Of a DNA stretch of 64,000 nucleotides, positions 7,191 through 15,375 are shown piece by piece (positions within the stretch are counted from its first letter, which is position 1; each line of letters starts with the position of its first letter). The DNA comes from Acidaminococcus fermentans. GTDB taxonomy: Bacteria; Bacillota; Negativicutes; Acidaminococcales; Acidaminococcaceae. The notes beneath the pieces were generated by a model. The model was given only the letters and a program-made list of their open reading frames with translations, was not told where the DNA came from and did not search any database. A program made the position numbers and the translations under genes. The stretch is taken from the NCBI RefSeq assembly GCF_009696675.1, contig NZ_VULN01000002.1, positions 156,138-220,137 on the forward strand, given 5' to 3'.

Positions 7191-8934
7191 ATGGGTGGTC
7201 CAGGCTGAAAAGCTGGACAAACTCTTTGATGACAAGCAGGGAAAGACCCATGCTCTCCAAGGCATCGACTTCCGGGCGGAAAAAGGGAAAATGACCGCCC
7301 TCATCGGTCCGGACGGGGCCGGGAAGACCACCACCATGCGGCTGATCTGCGGGCTCATGGACCCCACCGGCGGGAGCCTGAAGGTGCTGGGGCTGGATTC
7401 AGTGGCCGGGGCGGAGGAAATCCAGTCCCGGATCAGCTACATGCCCCAGAAATTCGGCCTTTATGAAGACCTGACCATCCAGGAGAACCTGGATCTGTAT
7501 GCGGACCTTCACGGGATCCCCCAGGATACCCGGAAGGACCGTTTTGCCAAACTGCTGGATATGACCGGACTGGCTCCCTTTACCGGACGGCTGGCCGGGA
7601 AGCTGTCCGGGGGCATGAAGCAGAAACTGGGACTGGCCTGCACCCTGGTACGTTCTCCGGATCTGCTGATCCTGGACGAACCTACCGTAGGGGTGGACCC
7701 TCTCAGCCGTGACGAGTTGTGGATCATCATTAAGCAGATGGTCCGGGAAGAAAACCTCAGCGTCATTGTATGCACCGCCTACATGAACGAGGCGGCCATG
7801 TGCGACCATGTGTATGTGCTGAACCTGGGCCAGATGCTGTTTGAAGGGACTCCCCAGGAACTGAGCCAGGTGGCGGCGGGAAAATGCTTCGAAGTGGACC
7901 CGCCGGAAGAACTGCCCTACCGGGTGCTCCAGGGATCCCTGCTGGATGACACGGAACAGATCATCGATGCGGTGCCGGAAAGCGGTACCGTCCGGTACAT
8001 TGCCGCCCGGCCCGGGGAACCCATCCCCACCCTGGAGCGGTGGAGCCTGACCCCCCGGGCGGTGGAACCCCGGCTGGAAGACGGGTTCATGATCCTTCTC
8101 CACCAGGCGGCGGATCTGGAAAAGACCCGGATCCCCCTGGCTCCTCTGGACAAGATCCCGCCCCGTCCTTCCCAGAATGAAGTGAGCATCGAAGTGAAGG
8201 ACCTGGTGAAGAAGTTCGGGGATTTCACCGCGGTTTCCCATACTTCCTTCCAGGTCCACAAAGGAGAGGTGTTCGGCCTTCTGGGGCCCAACGGGGCCGG
8301 GAAGACCACCACCTTCCGGATGCTCTGCGGCCTGATCCCCGCCACCGGCGGCAAGCTCAGCGTGGCCGGGGAGAACCTGCGGACCGCCCGGACGGAGGCC
8401 CGGGCCAAGATTGGCTACGTGTCCCAGAAATTTGCCCTGTACACCAAGCTCAGCGTACTGGAAAATCTCCAGTTCTACGGAGGCATGTACGGACTGCCCC
8501 GGAAGAAGCTCCAGGAACGGATCCGCACGGTGCTGGAGGAATTCCAGCTCACCGGGACGGAATCCCACAATGCCGGGGACCTGCCGGGAGGCTACAAACA
8601 GCGGCTGTCCATGGCCTGTGCCCTGCTCCAGGAGCCGGAGATCCTGTTCCTGGACGAACCCACCAGCGGCATCGATCCTCTGGCCCGGCGGATGTTCTGG
8701 CGGGAAATCACGGATCTGTCCTGCAAAGGGACCACCATCATCATCACCACCCACTTTATGGAAGAATCCGAGTACTGCGACCGGATCATGATCCAGGACC
8801 ACGGGAAGATGCTGATCATCGGTTCCACAGACGAGATCCGGGAAAAACTCCATAAACCGGGAGCCAATATGGATTCCATGTTCATCGACATTGTGAACCA
8901 GTCCCGGGCCAGGGGAGAGGAGGCAGCCCAATGA
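7183..8934 (+). CDS. Tandem ABC transporter ATPase (two NBDs, YbhF-like)
   Basis: Cytosolic ATPase with two nucleotide-binding domains in one chain of 583 aa, as in E. coli YbhF. NBD1 (about 1-235): Walker A GPDGAGKTT near 42-50, signature LSGGMKQ, Walker B LLILDEPTVGVD. NBD2 (about 340-575): Walker A GPNGAGKTT, Walker B ILFLDEPTSGID, but a degenerate signature LPGGYKQ in place of LSGGQ. NBD1 also has a shifted post-Walker B stretch (VCTAYMNEAAMCDHV, without the switch His) whereas NBD2 keeps ITTHFMEE. The frame is open to 7129, but MTEWVVQAEKL at 7183 matches family N-termini and overlaps the adaptor stop. It powers the two ABC-2 permeases that follow. Confidence 0.92.
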   Translation: MTEWVVQAEKLDKLFDDKQGKTHALQGIDFRAEKGKMTALIGPDGAGKTTTMRLICGLMDPTGGSLKVLGLDSVAGAEEIQSRISYMPQKFGLYEDLTIQENLDLYADLHGIPQDTRKDRFAKLLDMTGLAPFTGRLAGKLSGGMKQKLGLACTLVRSPDLLILDEPTVGVDPLSRDELWIIIKQMVREENLSVIVCTAYMNEAAMCDHVYVLNLGQMLFEGTPQELSQVAAGKCFEVDPPEELPYRVLQGSLLDDTEQIIDAVPESGTVRYIAARPGEPIPTLERWSLTPRAVEPRLEDGFMILLHQAADLEKTRIPLAPLDKIPPRPSQNEVSIEVKDLVKKFGDFTAVSHTSFQVHKGEVFGLLGPNGAGKTTTFRMLCGLIPATGGKLSVAGENLRTARTEARAKIGYVSQKFALYTKLSVLENLQFYGGMYGLPRKKLQERIRTVLEEFQLTGTESHNAGDLPGGYKQRLSMACALLQEPEILFLDEPTSGIDPLARRMFWREITDLSCKGTTIIITTHFMEESEYCDRIMIQDHGKMLIIGSTDEIREKLHKPGANMDSMFIDIVNQSRARGEEAAQ

Positions 8935-10040
8935 AAGACAATCTGCGCCGGATCCGGGCTCTGACGGTGAAGGAGTTCCGGGAGGTGCTCCGGGACAACT
9001 CCAGCCTGGCCCTGGGCATCCTGCTGCCCATCATCCTGATCCTGGTGATCGGCTACGGCATCAGCCTGGATGTGAAGCACGCCCCCATCGGGGTGGTGCT
9101 GGAAGATGCGTCTCCGGAAGCCCAGCAGGTGGTGGATTTCGTGGATGGGTCGGAATACTTCCGACCTACCTACATGACCAGCATGAATCAGGCGCTCCGG
9201 GCCATGGAACAGCGGAAGATCGACGCCATCCTCCGGGTACCGCCGGATTTCAGCCGCCAGCTCCATCAGGGGGACGGACGGATCCAGCTGCTGCTGTACG
9301 GCACGGACACCACCACTGCCATGAGCATCCAGAGCTATGTGGAAACGGCGGCGGCCCAGTGGTCCGCCCGCCAGATGGCCAGCCGGGGCGTGGGAGCCGT
9401 GGAACTGGAATCCCGGCTCTGGTTCAATGATGCCCATGAAAGCACCTGGTACTTTTTGCCCGGGCTGATCCTGATGATCGTGACCCTTGTGGGGGTGCTG
9501 CTTACCGCCGGGGTCATGGCCCGGGAATACGAACGGGGGACCTTTGAATCCCTGTTTGTAACCCCGGTAAAAAAAGGGGAAATCATCGTGGCCAAGATGA
9601 TCCCCTATTTCTGCATTGCCATGCTGGGTGTCCTGATCTGTCTGGTCCTGTCCCGGTTCCTGTTCCAGGTGCCTTTGGTGGGATCTCTGTCCCTGGTGAT
9701 CCTGATGTCCATCCTGTATCTCCTGACGGCCCTGGGTATGGGGATGCTGATTTCCGTGGTGACCAAAGCCCAGTTCATGGCCATCCAGATGGCTCTCCTG
9801 GTCAGCTTCCTGCCCAGCATCATGCTGTCTGGGTTCCTGTTCGACCTACGGGCCACGCCCCAATGGGTCCAGTGGATTGGGGAAGTGCTGCCTTTCAAAC
9901 ATTATCTGGTTGTATTGAAAACCTTGCTCTTGGCCGGTGATCTCTGGCCGGTGATCCTGCCCCAGACCGGGTTCCTGATTTTCTTCATGGCCCTGTTTGT
10001 GGGTCTGGCCCTGAGAGCCATTCGAAAGAAGGTGGAGTGA
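8931..10040 (+). CDS. ABC-2 type permease, first subunit (YbhS-like)
   Basis: Inner-membrane subunit of the exporter, 369 aa. One N-terminal membrane helix (about 22-42, LGILLPIILILVIGYGISLDV) is followed by a large extracytoplasmic domain and five C-terminal helices from about residue 175 (FLPGLILMIVTLVGVLLTAGVMAREYERGTFESLFVTPV), the ABC-2 plan. The MAREYERGTFESLFVTP element is typical of YbhS/YbhR/YhhJ permeases. It overlaps the ATPase stop by ATGA and abuts the second permease with no gap. The cargo is unknown; homologous systems have been linked to export of drugs and cations. Confidence 0.9.
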   Translation: MKDNLRRIRALTVKEFREVLRDNSSLALGILLPIILILVIGYGISLDVKHAPIGVVLEDASPEAQQVVDFVDGSEYFRPTYMTSMNQALRAMEQRKIDAILRVPPDFSRQLHQGDGRIQLLLYGTDTTTAMSIQSYVETAAAQWSARQMASRGVGAVELESRLWFNDAHESTWYFLPGLILMIVTLVGVLLTAGVMAREYERGTFESLFVTPVKKGEIIVAKMIPYFCIAMLGVLICLVLSRFLFQVPLVGSLSLVILMSILYLLTALGMGMLISVVTKAQFMAIQMALLVSFLPSIMLSGFLFDLRATPQWVQWIGEVLPFKHYLVVLKTLLLAGDLWPVILPQTGFLIFFMALFVGLALRAIRKKVE

Positions 10041-11156
10041 ATGAATGCCTGGCAGCTTTTCTGTCAGCAGGTCCGGTTCATCTGCCGGAAGGAACTGCTG
10101 GCCATCTGGAAGGACAAGGCCTTCCGCTACGTGCTGGTGATCCCTACCCTGGTATTGGGGGTGGTCTTTGGCTACACCGCTACGTTCAACGTGGAAAATG
10201 TTTCCTATGCGGTATTGGACCAGAGCCATTCGGAAGCATCCACCTCTTTGCTGGCCACCCTGGACGGCACCCATTTCTTTTATCGGGTGGCGGATCTGCA
10301 GAATTCTTCTCAGATCCAGGGACCCATCGACCGGGAGGAAGCCATGGTGGTGCTGGCCATTCCCTCTGATTTTGAAGAGAAACTGGCCCAGGGAGAAAAA
10401 GCCCCCCTCCAGGTAATCACCGATGGCCGGAATACCATGACCGCCAGTCTGGCTTCCGCCTACACCTCCCGGGTGGTCCAGCAGTGGCTGGAAGCCCGGA
10501 CCGGCCAGAAACCGCCCCTTTCCGTGGAAACCCGGACCTGGTTCAACCCCAACCAGCTGACCCTGTGGTATTTTGCTCCCGGGATCCTGGGGCTCATGAG
10601 CTTTTCCCAGGTGATACTCCTGGCCGGGATGTCCGTGGCCCGGGAACGGGAGGAAGGGACCTTCGAACAGCTGCTGGTGACTCCGGCTTCCCCTCTGGTG
10701 CTGCTGATCGGGAAGGCCTTCCCTCCGGTGCTGGTGGGGCTGATGCAGGGGACCCTGCTCTTGCTGCTGGATCTGTTCTGGTTCCAGGTGCCTTTTGAAG
10801 GATCCTACCTGACCCTGTACCTGGTGCTGCTGGTCTATTTCCTCAGTTCCACCGGCATCGGGCTGAGTATTTCTTCCGTGTGCAGCTCCATGCAGCAGGT
10901 CCAGGTGTACACCTATGTGTATCTGATCCCCAATGCCCTTTTGAGCGGGGTGGCTACCCCGGTGCGGAACATGCCCCAGTTCCTCCAGATTCTCACCTAC
11001 GGGGATCCTCTCCGGTTTGCCCTGGATGCCATCCGCCGGATTTATTTTGAAGGAGCCGGCCTTGGCACCATTGCCCCGGATCTGTTGCCCATGGCCATAG
11101 TGGCCGTCCTGACCCTCTGGCTGGCAGCGGTTTTATTCCGGAAGAATTTGGGGTAG
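10041..11156 (+). CDS. ABC-2 type permease, second subunit (YbhR-like)
   Basis: Partner permease, 371 aa, with the same plan: N-terminal helix (YVLVIPTLVLGVVFGYTATF), a large periplasmic domain and five C-terminal helices beginning at LTLWYFAPGILGLMSFSQVILLAGMSVAREREEGTFEQLLVTP. It starts on the base after the preceding stop codon. The two permeases would form a heterodimer with the tandem ATPase. With the outer-membrane factor and adaptor upstream the operon encodes a complete envelope-spanning ABC exporter. Confidence 0.9.
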   Translation: MNAWQLFCQQVRFICRKELLAIWKDKAFRYVLVIPTLVLGVVFGYTATFNVENVSYAVLDQSHSEASTSLLATLDGTHFFYRVADLQNSSQIQGPIDREEAMVVLAIPSDFEEKLAQGEKAPLQVITDGRNTMTASLASAYTSRVVQQWLEARTGQKPPLSVETRTWFNPNQLTLWYFAPGILGLMSFSQVILLAGMSVAREREEGTFEQLLVTPASPLVLLIGKAFPPVLVGLMQGTLLLLLDLFWFQVPFEGSYLTLYLVLLVYFLSSTGIGLSISSVCSSMQQVQVYTYVYLIPNALLSGVATPVRNMPQFLQILTYGDPLRFALDAIRRIYFEGAGLGTIAPDLLPMAIVAVLTLWLAAVLFRKNLG

Positions 11157-11193
11157 AATAAGGGAAGAGTCGAATACGAAAGGAGCCATGCCC

Positions 11194-12309
11194 ATGAATG
11201 ACGTGCTGCGCAAAATGGTGGAGGACTATATCCACAACCGGATGCCGGAATACCTCCAGACCCTGTATGATGTGATCACCATCCCTTCTCCCACAGGAGA
11301 AGAGGACAGGAAGGCCCAGTGGATCCTGGAACAATTGGAAGCCATGGGGGCGGAAGGCGCATACCGGGATGAAGCCGGCAATGTGATCTATCCCCACTGC
11401 ATTGAAGGAGTGGACAAGTTCCCTTTGTACACTGCCCATATGGATACGGTGTTTGCGGGAGTGGACAAGATCACTCCGGACATCGACGGCCACATCCTGA
11501 AGGCCCCTTCCTGCGGGGACAACAGTTCTGACGTGGCTGCCCTGCTGTTCCTGATCCGGATGATGCTGACACTGAAGCTCCGGACGCCGGCGGTGTTCGC
11601 CTTCAATGTGGGCGAAGAAGGGCTGGGGAACCTGAAAGGGAGCCGGGCCCTTACTGATGCCTTCGGAGACCGGCTCAGCTATTTCATGGCCGTGGACGGG
11701 AACAGCGACCGGTTCGTGAACCTGGCCGTAGGGTCCCGGCGGTACGCGGTCCATGTGGTCACGGCCGGGGGCCACAGCTATGCGGCTTTCGGGGCAGCCA
11801 ACGCCATCAACGAAGCCGCGGGAATCATCCGGGATTTCTACAGCCTCCAGGTGCCCAAAGATCCCCGGACCACCTACAATGTGGGGACCATCCAGGGAGG
11901 CACCACCATCAACTCTATTGCTGCGGAAGTGGAATTCACCGTGGACCTGCGGTCCGTATCCCATTCCGAACTGGAAAAGCTGGATGCCGCCTTCCAGGCC
12001 ATCCTGAAGGCCCACACCACGGACAAGGTAAAGGTGGAGACCCTGCTTCTGGGAGAGCGGCCCTGCAGCGAAGGGGTGCAGCACCATGAAATCCATGACC
12101 GGATCACCGCCATCCGGAAACGGGAAGGCCTGAAAACGGTGTTCAGTGCCAGCAGTACTGATGCCAACATTCCTCTCAGTCGGAACATCCCGGCCATCGC
12201 CTTCGGCATCAGCCTGGGCAAAGGGGCCCACACCCTCCAGGAAGAACTGGACATGACCAGCCTGGAACCGGGCCTGAAGCAGCTGGCGGCGTTTATTTGG
12301 GAGATGTAA
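11194..12309 (+). CDS. M20 family peptidase
   Basis: Predicted cytosolic zinc peptidase of 371 aa, PepT/ArgE-like M20 group. Metal and catalytic motifs: LYTAHMDTVF (His ligand and Asp), APSCGDNSSDVAAL (bridging Asp), FNVGEEGLGNL (catalytic Glu and ligand), VTAGGHSYAAFGAANA (dimerisation domain). ATG occurs at 11188 and 11194; AGGAG at 11181-11185 has proper spacing (8) only for 11194. It follows the exporter genes by 37 bases and ends at a strong terminator, so it may be the last gene of that operon, although its function appears unrelated. The exact substrate cannot be read from the sequence. Confidence 0.83.
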   Translation: MNDVLRKMVEDYIHNRMPEYLQTLYDVITIPSPTGEEDRKAQWILEQLEAMGAEGAYRDEAGNVIYPHCIEGVDKFPLYTAHMDTVFAGVDKITPDIDGHILKAPSCGDNSSDVAALLFLIRMMLTLKLRTPAVFAFNVGEEGLGNLKGSRALTDAFGDRLSYFMAVDGNSDRFVNLAVGSRRYAVHVVTAGGHSYAAFGAANAINEAAGIIRDFYSLQVPKDPRTTYNVGTIQGGTTINSIAAEVEFTVDLRSVSHSELEKLDAAFQAILKAHTTDKVKVETLLLGERPCSEGVQHHEIHDRITAIRKREGLKTVFSASSTDANIPLSRNIPAIAFGISLGKGAHTLQEELDMTSLEPGLKQLAAFIWEM

Positions 12310-12327
12310 GAGCTGCTGACAGGGAAA

Positions 12328-12357
12328 GGGGCTGTTGCGCACGCAACAGCCCCCTTT
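12328..12357 (+). terminator. Terminator of the shared GGGGCTGTTGC family
   Basis: Stem GGGGCTGTTGCG / CGCAACAGCCCC at 12328-12353 with a 2-base loop, extended by GAAA/TTTC, ending in CTTTCC. It lies about 20 bases after the peptidase stop. Confidence 0.8.
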
Positions 12358-12453
12358 CCTATTCCCAATTTTCTGCGTATAATAAGAATCATAAAGAAAA
12401 CTGCGGGAAACCGGGAGTTGGGGATGGTTTCCTTATACGGAAGGGGAATGGTT

Positions 12454-13221
12454 ATGTCCAAGAAATGCAAACAGTGCGGCTGCGAACTGGCGGACGATGC
12501 CCTGTTCTGCGTCCAGTGCGGCGCCAAACAGGATCCGGTGGTGAAATGCCCCAAATGCGGTCATATGAACCCGGCGGCCAATGATTTCTGCACCGAATGC
12601 GGTACCCGGCTGAAGGAAACAAAGCCGGAGGAAAAGGGTGCCGGAGATGAAAAGCCGGCTGAATCCGTACAGCCAGCTCAGGAAGAAACTTCCAAAGTAG
12701 TGGTGGCGGAACCGGTTTCCGGCGGCCAGGGAGGCGGCGGGAACCAGGGCTTCCAGAACTTCCGGATGCCTCCGGAGGGTAACGGAAAGAAAAAGAAGAT
12801 CCTGGCCATCATCGGGGTACTTGTGGTGGTCCTGGGACTGTTCTTCGTCTTTGGGGGCGGCAGCAAACCCATCCAGGTGAAATCCGGTGAAATCGTGGAT
12901 GACTATATCCGGGACCAGAGTTCCGGAGATAAAAAATACAAGGACAAGACCGTCCAGGTTTCCGGTAAGGTAAAATGGAAGGGGCAGTTCAACAATTCCC
13001 AGAATTACAGCATTACCCTGGAAAGCCGGAAAAACGGCGGCAAGACCTATCAGGTGCTGGTGGATGTGCCGGCCAAACGGGCCAGCATCGTCAATGATCT
13101 GAAAATCGGGGATTTCGTCAATGTGAAGGGGAAATGCGTGGGTATCGTGAAACAGAAGAGTCCCACCCTGATCAGTGTCCAGATCAAATCCACCAAGATC
13201 AATGACCAGGATGCGGACTGA
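12454..13221 (+). CDS. Double zinc-ribbon membrane protein with OB-fold-like domain
   Basis: Unnamed protein of 255 aa. Residues 1-50 hold two zinc ribbons (CKQCGCELADDALFCVQCG and CPKCGHMNPAANDFCTECG). A Glu/Lys-rich, then Gly/Gln-rich linker leads to one membrane helix (about residues 112-132, KILAIIGVLVVVLGLFFVFG). The C-terminal ~110 residues (IVDDYIRDQSSGDKKYKDKTVQVSGKV ... GDFVNVKGKCVGI) look like the tRNA_anti-like OB-fold family. ATG 12454 is chosen for AAGGGG at 12441-12446 and because it puts the first CxxC at the N-terminus. The zinc ribbons would be cytosolic and the OB domain outside. It clusters with a second zinc-ribbon protein and an L,D-transpeptidase, suggesting an envelope role; the function is unknown. 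Confidence 0.82.
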   Translation: MSKKCKQCGCELADDALFCVQCGAKQDPVVKCPKCGHMNPAANDFCTECGTRLKETKPEEKGAGDEKPAESVQPAQEETSKVVVAEPVSGGQGGGGNQGFQNFRMPPEGNGKKKKILAIIGVLVVVLGLFFVFGGGSKPIQVKSGEIVDDYIRDQSSGDKKYKDKTVQVSGKVKWKGQFNNSQNYSITLESRKNGGKTYQVLVDVPAKRASIVNDLKIGDFVNVKGKCVGIVKQKSPTLISVQIKSTKINDQDAD

Positions 13222-13240
13222 GGGGCAGGAGGCGTAACCC

Positions 13241-13840
13241 ATGGCGAAATTTTGTGCCCATTGCGGGAATCAGCTGACGGAAGAGGAAAAATTTTGTCCG
13301 GTCTGCGGCACGCCGGTGGAGCAGTCGGCGGCCCCGGCTCAGCCGGACCAGCAGGAAAAGGGAGCAACCCAGCCGGCACCCCAGCCCCAGAAGGCTTCCT
13401 TTGAGACTTTCCAGCCCCGGGAAGATCTGCCCCACAAAAGCGGCCGGGGCAAATGGATTGCCCTGGTGATCCTCCTGATGCTGGCGGCGGCCGGGGCAGG
13501 AATCTTCTTTGCCAGGCAGAAGGATGCCGGGTCCGATACCAAACCGGCGGTGACCCAGGAAGAAAAGAAACCGGGAACTTCGGCTCCCAAGACCCAGCCC
13601 AAGGCGGAAGGGGCTGACCAGAAAGCCGCGGACGGGAAAAAGACGGACAAATCCTTCGGAAAGATCACCGGTACCGACGTGCGTCTCCGGGCGGGTGCCG
13701 GAACCAATACGGATATTGTGGACTATTTCGATGAAGGAGAAAAGGTGGAGATCACCGGACGGAAGGACAACTGGTACCGGGTGAAACGGGACAACGGCCA
13801 GACCGGGTACGTTTCGGTCCAGTTCTGCCGGCGTTTGTAA
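13241..13840 (+). CDS. Zinc-ribbon membrane protein with bacterial SH3 domain
   Basis: Unnamed protein of 199 aa: N-terminal zinc ribbon (CAHCGNQLTEEEKFCPVCG, residues 5-23), a Pro/Gln/Ala-rich linker, one membrane helix (about residues 70-88, WIALVILLMLAAAGAGIFFA), a Lys/Ala-rich spacer and a C-terminal SH3b domain (ITGTDVRLRAGAGTNTDIVD ... DNWYRVKRDNGQTGYVSVQF). SH3b domains often bind cell wall, so this looks like a sensor or anchor with a cytosolic metal ribbon and an extracytoplasmic wall-binding end. It starts 19 bases after the previous gene and has the same overall design, with the transpeptidase next. Confidence 0.85.
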   Translation: MAKFCAHCGNQLTEEEKFCPVCGTPVEQSAAPAQPDQQEKGATQPAPQPQKASFETFQPREDLPHKSGRGKWIALVILLMLAAAGAGIFFARQKDAGSDTKPAVTQEEKKPGTSAPKTQPKAEGADQKAADGKKTDKSFGKITGTDVRLRAGAGTNTDIVDYFDEGEKVEITGRKDNWYRVKRDNGQTGYVSVQFCRRL

Positions 13841-13864
13841 CCGGCTTCCGGAAAGGAGGGGACC

Positions 13865-14482
13865 ATGGGAAAATATCATGACGCGTACCAAAAACGGAGA
13901 TGGAAGGGACCGGCCTGGGGCGTCTTTTTCATCCTGGTCCTGCTGCTGGCAGCGGGGTTCGCCATCAAAGGCTGCCGGGGCGGACAGCCGGCGGAAGAAG
14001 CAGAGGAAACTCCGGCGGCACCGGCTGTTACCGGGGATGTGCGCCAGACCCCGGAACCCCATGACTACTCCATCCTGGTCAAAAAAGGAGAATTCACCCT
14101 GTTCCTTCTGGACCACGGGGAACCGGTGGCCCAATGGCCGGTGGCCCTGGGGAAGAATCCCGGGCAGAAGCAGGTGAGCGGGGACATGAAGACCCCGGAG
14201 GGAACCTTCCCGGTGGATGAAATCATCGATGCCTCCAACTGGTCCCATGATTTCCACGACGGCAAAGGGGTGATCCAGCACGCCTACGGGCCCTGGTTCA
14301 TCAGCCTGGACACCCGGAGCCTGAGCCAGGGAAAATGGGACGGCATCGGCATCCATGGCACCCACGACCCGGCCTCCATCGGCACCCGGGCCTCCGAAGG
14401 CTGCATCCGGATGAACAATGAAGATCTGGAAAAGCTGAAGGCCTGTGTGAAAGTGGGGACCAAGGTGACGGTGGAAGAGTAA
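13865..14482 (+). CDS. L,D-transpeptidase (YkuD domain)
   Basis: Peptidoglycan L,D-transpeptidase, 205 aa. One N-terminal membrane helix (about residues 18-36), then a short linker and the YkuD fold starting at YSILVKKGEFTLFLLDHGEPV. The active-site motif is complete: His in GIGIHGTHDPASIG and the nucleophile Cys in TRASEGCIRM (HxxG/SxGCxR type). It would sit outside the cytoplasmic membrane and cross-link or anchor to peptidoglycan. A GGAAAGGAGG site precedes ATG 13865, 24 bases after the SH3 protein, so the three genes from 12454 form a likely operon. Confidence 0.92.
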   Translation: MGKYHDAYQKRRWKGPAWGVFFILVLLLAAGFAIKGCRGGQPAEEAEETPAAPAVTGDVRQTPEPHDYSILVKKGEFTLFLLDHGEPVAQWPVALGKNPGQKQVSGDMKTPEGTFPVDEIIDASNWSHDFHDGKGVIQHAYGPWFISLDTRSLSQGKWDGIGIHGTHDPASIGTRASEGCIRMNNEDLEKLKACVKVGTKVTVEE

Positions 14483-15028
14483 AAGGCTGTCAGCGGCCGT
14501 TGGATGTCAGAATCCAATGATTCATTGCGGTGCCGTAGGGGCTCCACGCCGGGGAGCCCGCAGCTGGTACGGGCTGGCAGTCGATGGTCACTAGCCTCTA
14601 GCCAATGGAAGAAACCCGCCGGGCGGGTTCCTGGGAATATAGAAAACCGCAGGCCGGGAAGGGCGGGCCTTTGGCACGCCCCTACGCCGTTGGAATCGAA
14701 TGTTGGATACCAACGGTCCCAGAAACGGATTTTTCGGAAACCCCGTTTCTCTGATTTTCCGTTGGTCCTTGACCCCAACGTTGTAAGGGCTCGCCGGGGC
14801 GAGCCCATCCCGGCCGCCCAGGGGGTCAATACGTTCAAAGGCAGATGCCTGGCATCTGGCATCCTTTTGCGGTGAACCGGCGTGGACGGGCGGCTTTGTC
14901 GACATTTTGCTTGCAAAAGCCTTGAACCGCCCCTACGGACTATCATCGGGGATGTGACAGGTGCCATAGGTGCGGACCAAGGGTTGCGCAGCGATTCCGC
15001 CCGGTTAGTCCGCTTGAAAGGGAGAGAA
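14483..15028. other. Gene-free, repeat-rich spacer
   Basis: About 545 bases without a gene I can support. An open frame runs through it but is Arg/Pro/Gly-rich, has no good ribosome-binding site and is made of repeats. The spacer holds several inverted G/C blocks bounded by CGTAGGGGC or GCCCCTACG, and short words such as GTCAGCGGCCGTTGG near 14489. Confidence 0.65.
14533..14686. repeat. CGTAGGGGC-bounded intergenic repeat element, copy A
   Basis: Begins with a 29-base block (14533-14561, CCGTAGGGGCTCCACGCCGG then GGAGCCCGC) that recurs without change at 24940-24968. It closes with the inverted end GCCCCTACG at 14678-14686. A further block ending CCGCCCCTACGG lies near 14928-14939. This is REP- or MITE-like; no transposase is present. 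Confidence 0.7.
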
Positions 15029-15343
15029 ATGGAAAATGACGGTGATTGGGGTGAACTGAACTTCCATGATGGGGAAATCCTGTCCGTCAATTTGGAGTAC
15101 GGGAACAAACGGGCCAATTTGGTGATCCAACTGGCCAATCCTCATACCAGGGTGGCAGTAGAAGCCCAAGGACTGTATGCTTTTCTCATGAGCTGCCGGG
15201 AACCTTGGGGAAGAGGAACCTATATTTTCAGTGTAACCACCAAACGGCAAAACGATAAAATCAAAATGGATATCCTGTTCAATTCAGGAGACCATATGGT
15301 CATTGGCTGCAAAAACTTAAAAGCCACTGCCCGTACCGACTGA
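15029..15343 (+). CDS. Hypothetical protein, 104 aa
   Basis: No family recognised. It is a soluble, mixed alpha/beta-looking protein starting MENDGDWGELNFHDGEILSV, with RANLVIQLANP and TYIFSVTTKRQNDKIKMDIL. ATG 15029 has GGGAG at 15020-15024. The upstream open frame to 14882 is discarded as repeat sequence. Base composition and codon use are more AT-rich than in the neighbours, and the gene sits just after the repeat-rich spacer, so it may have been gained by transfer. It is probably co-transcribed with the next gene (32 bases apart). It resembles small immunity-like or DUF proteins in size only; I assign no function. Confidence 0.6.
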   Translation: MENDGDWGELNFHDGEILSVNLEYGNKRANLVIQLANPHTRVAVEAQGLYAFLMSCREPWGRGTYIFSVTTKRQNDKIKMDILFNSGDHMVIGCKNLKATARTD

Positions 15344-15375
15344 TTCAGTAAAAGTTCCAGAAAGGCAGATAAACC

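Noticed and set aside
14504..14875. Open frame of 123 codons in the repeat-rich spacer
   Set aside because: Composed of CGTAGGGGC-type repeats, Arg/Pro/Gly-rich, with no ribosome-binding site or family resemblance.
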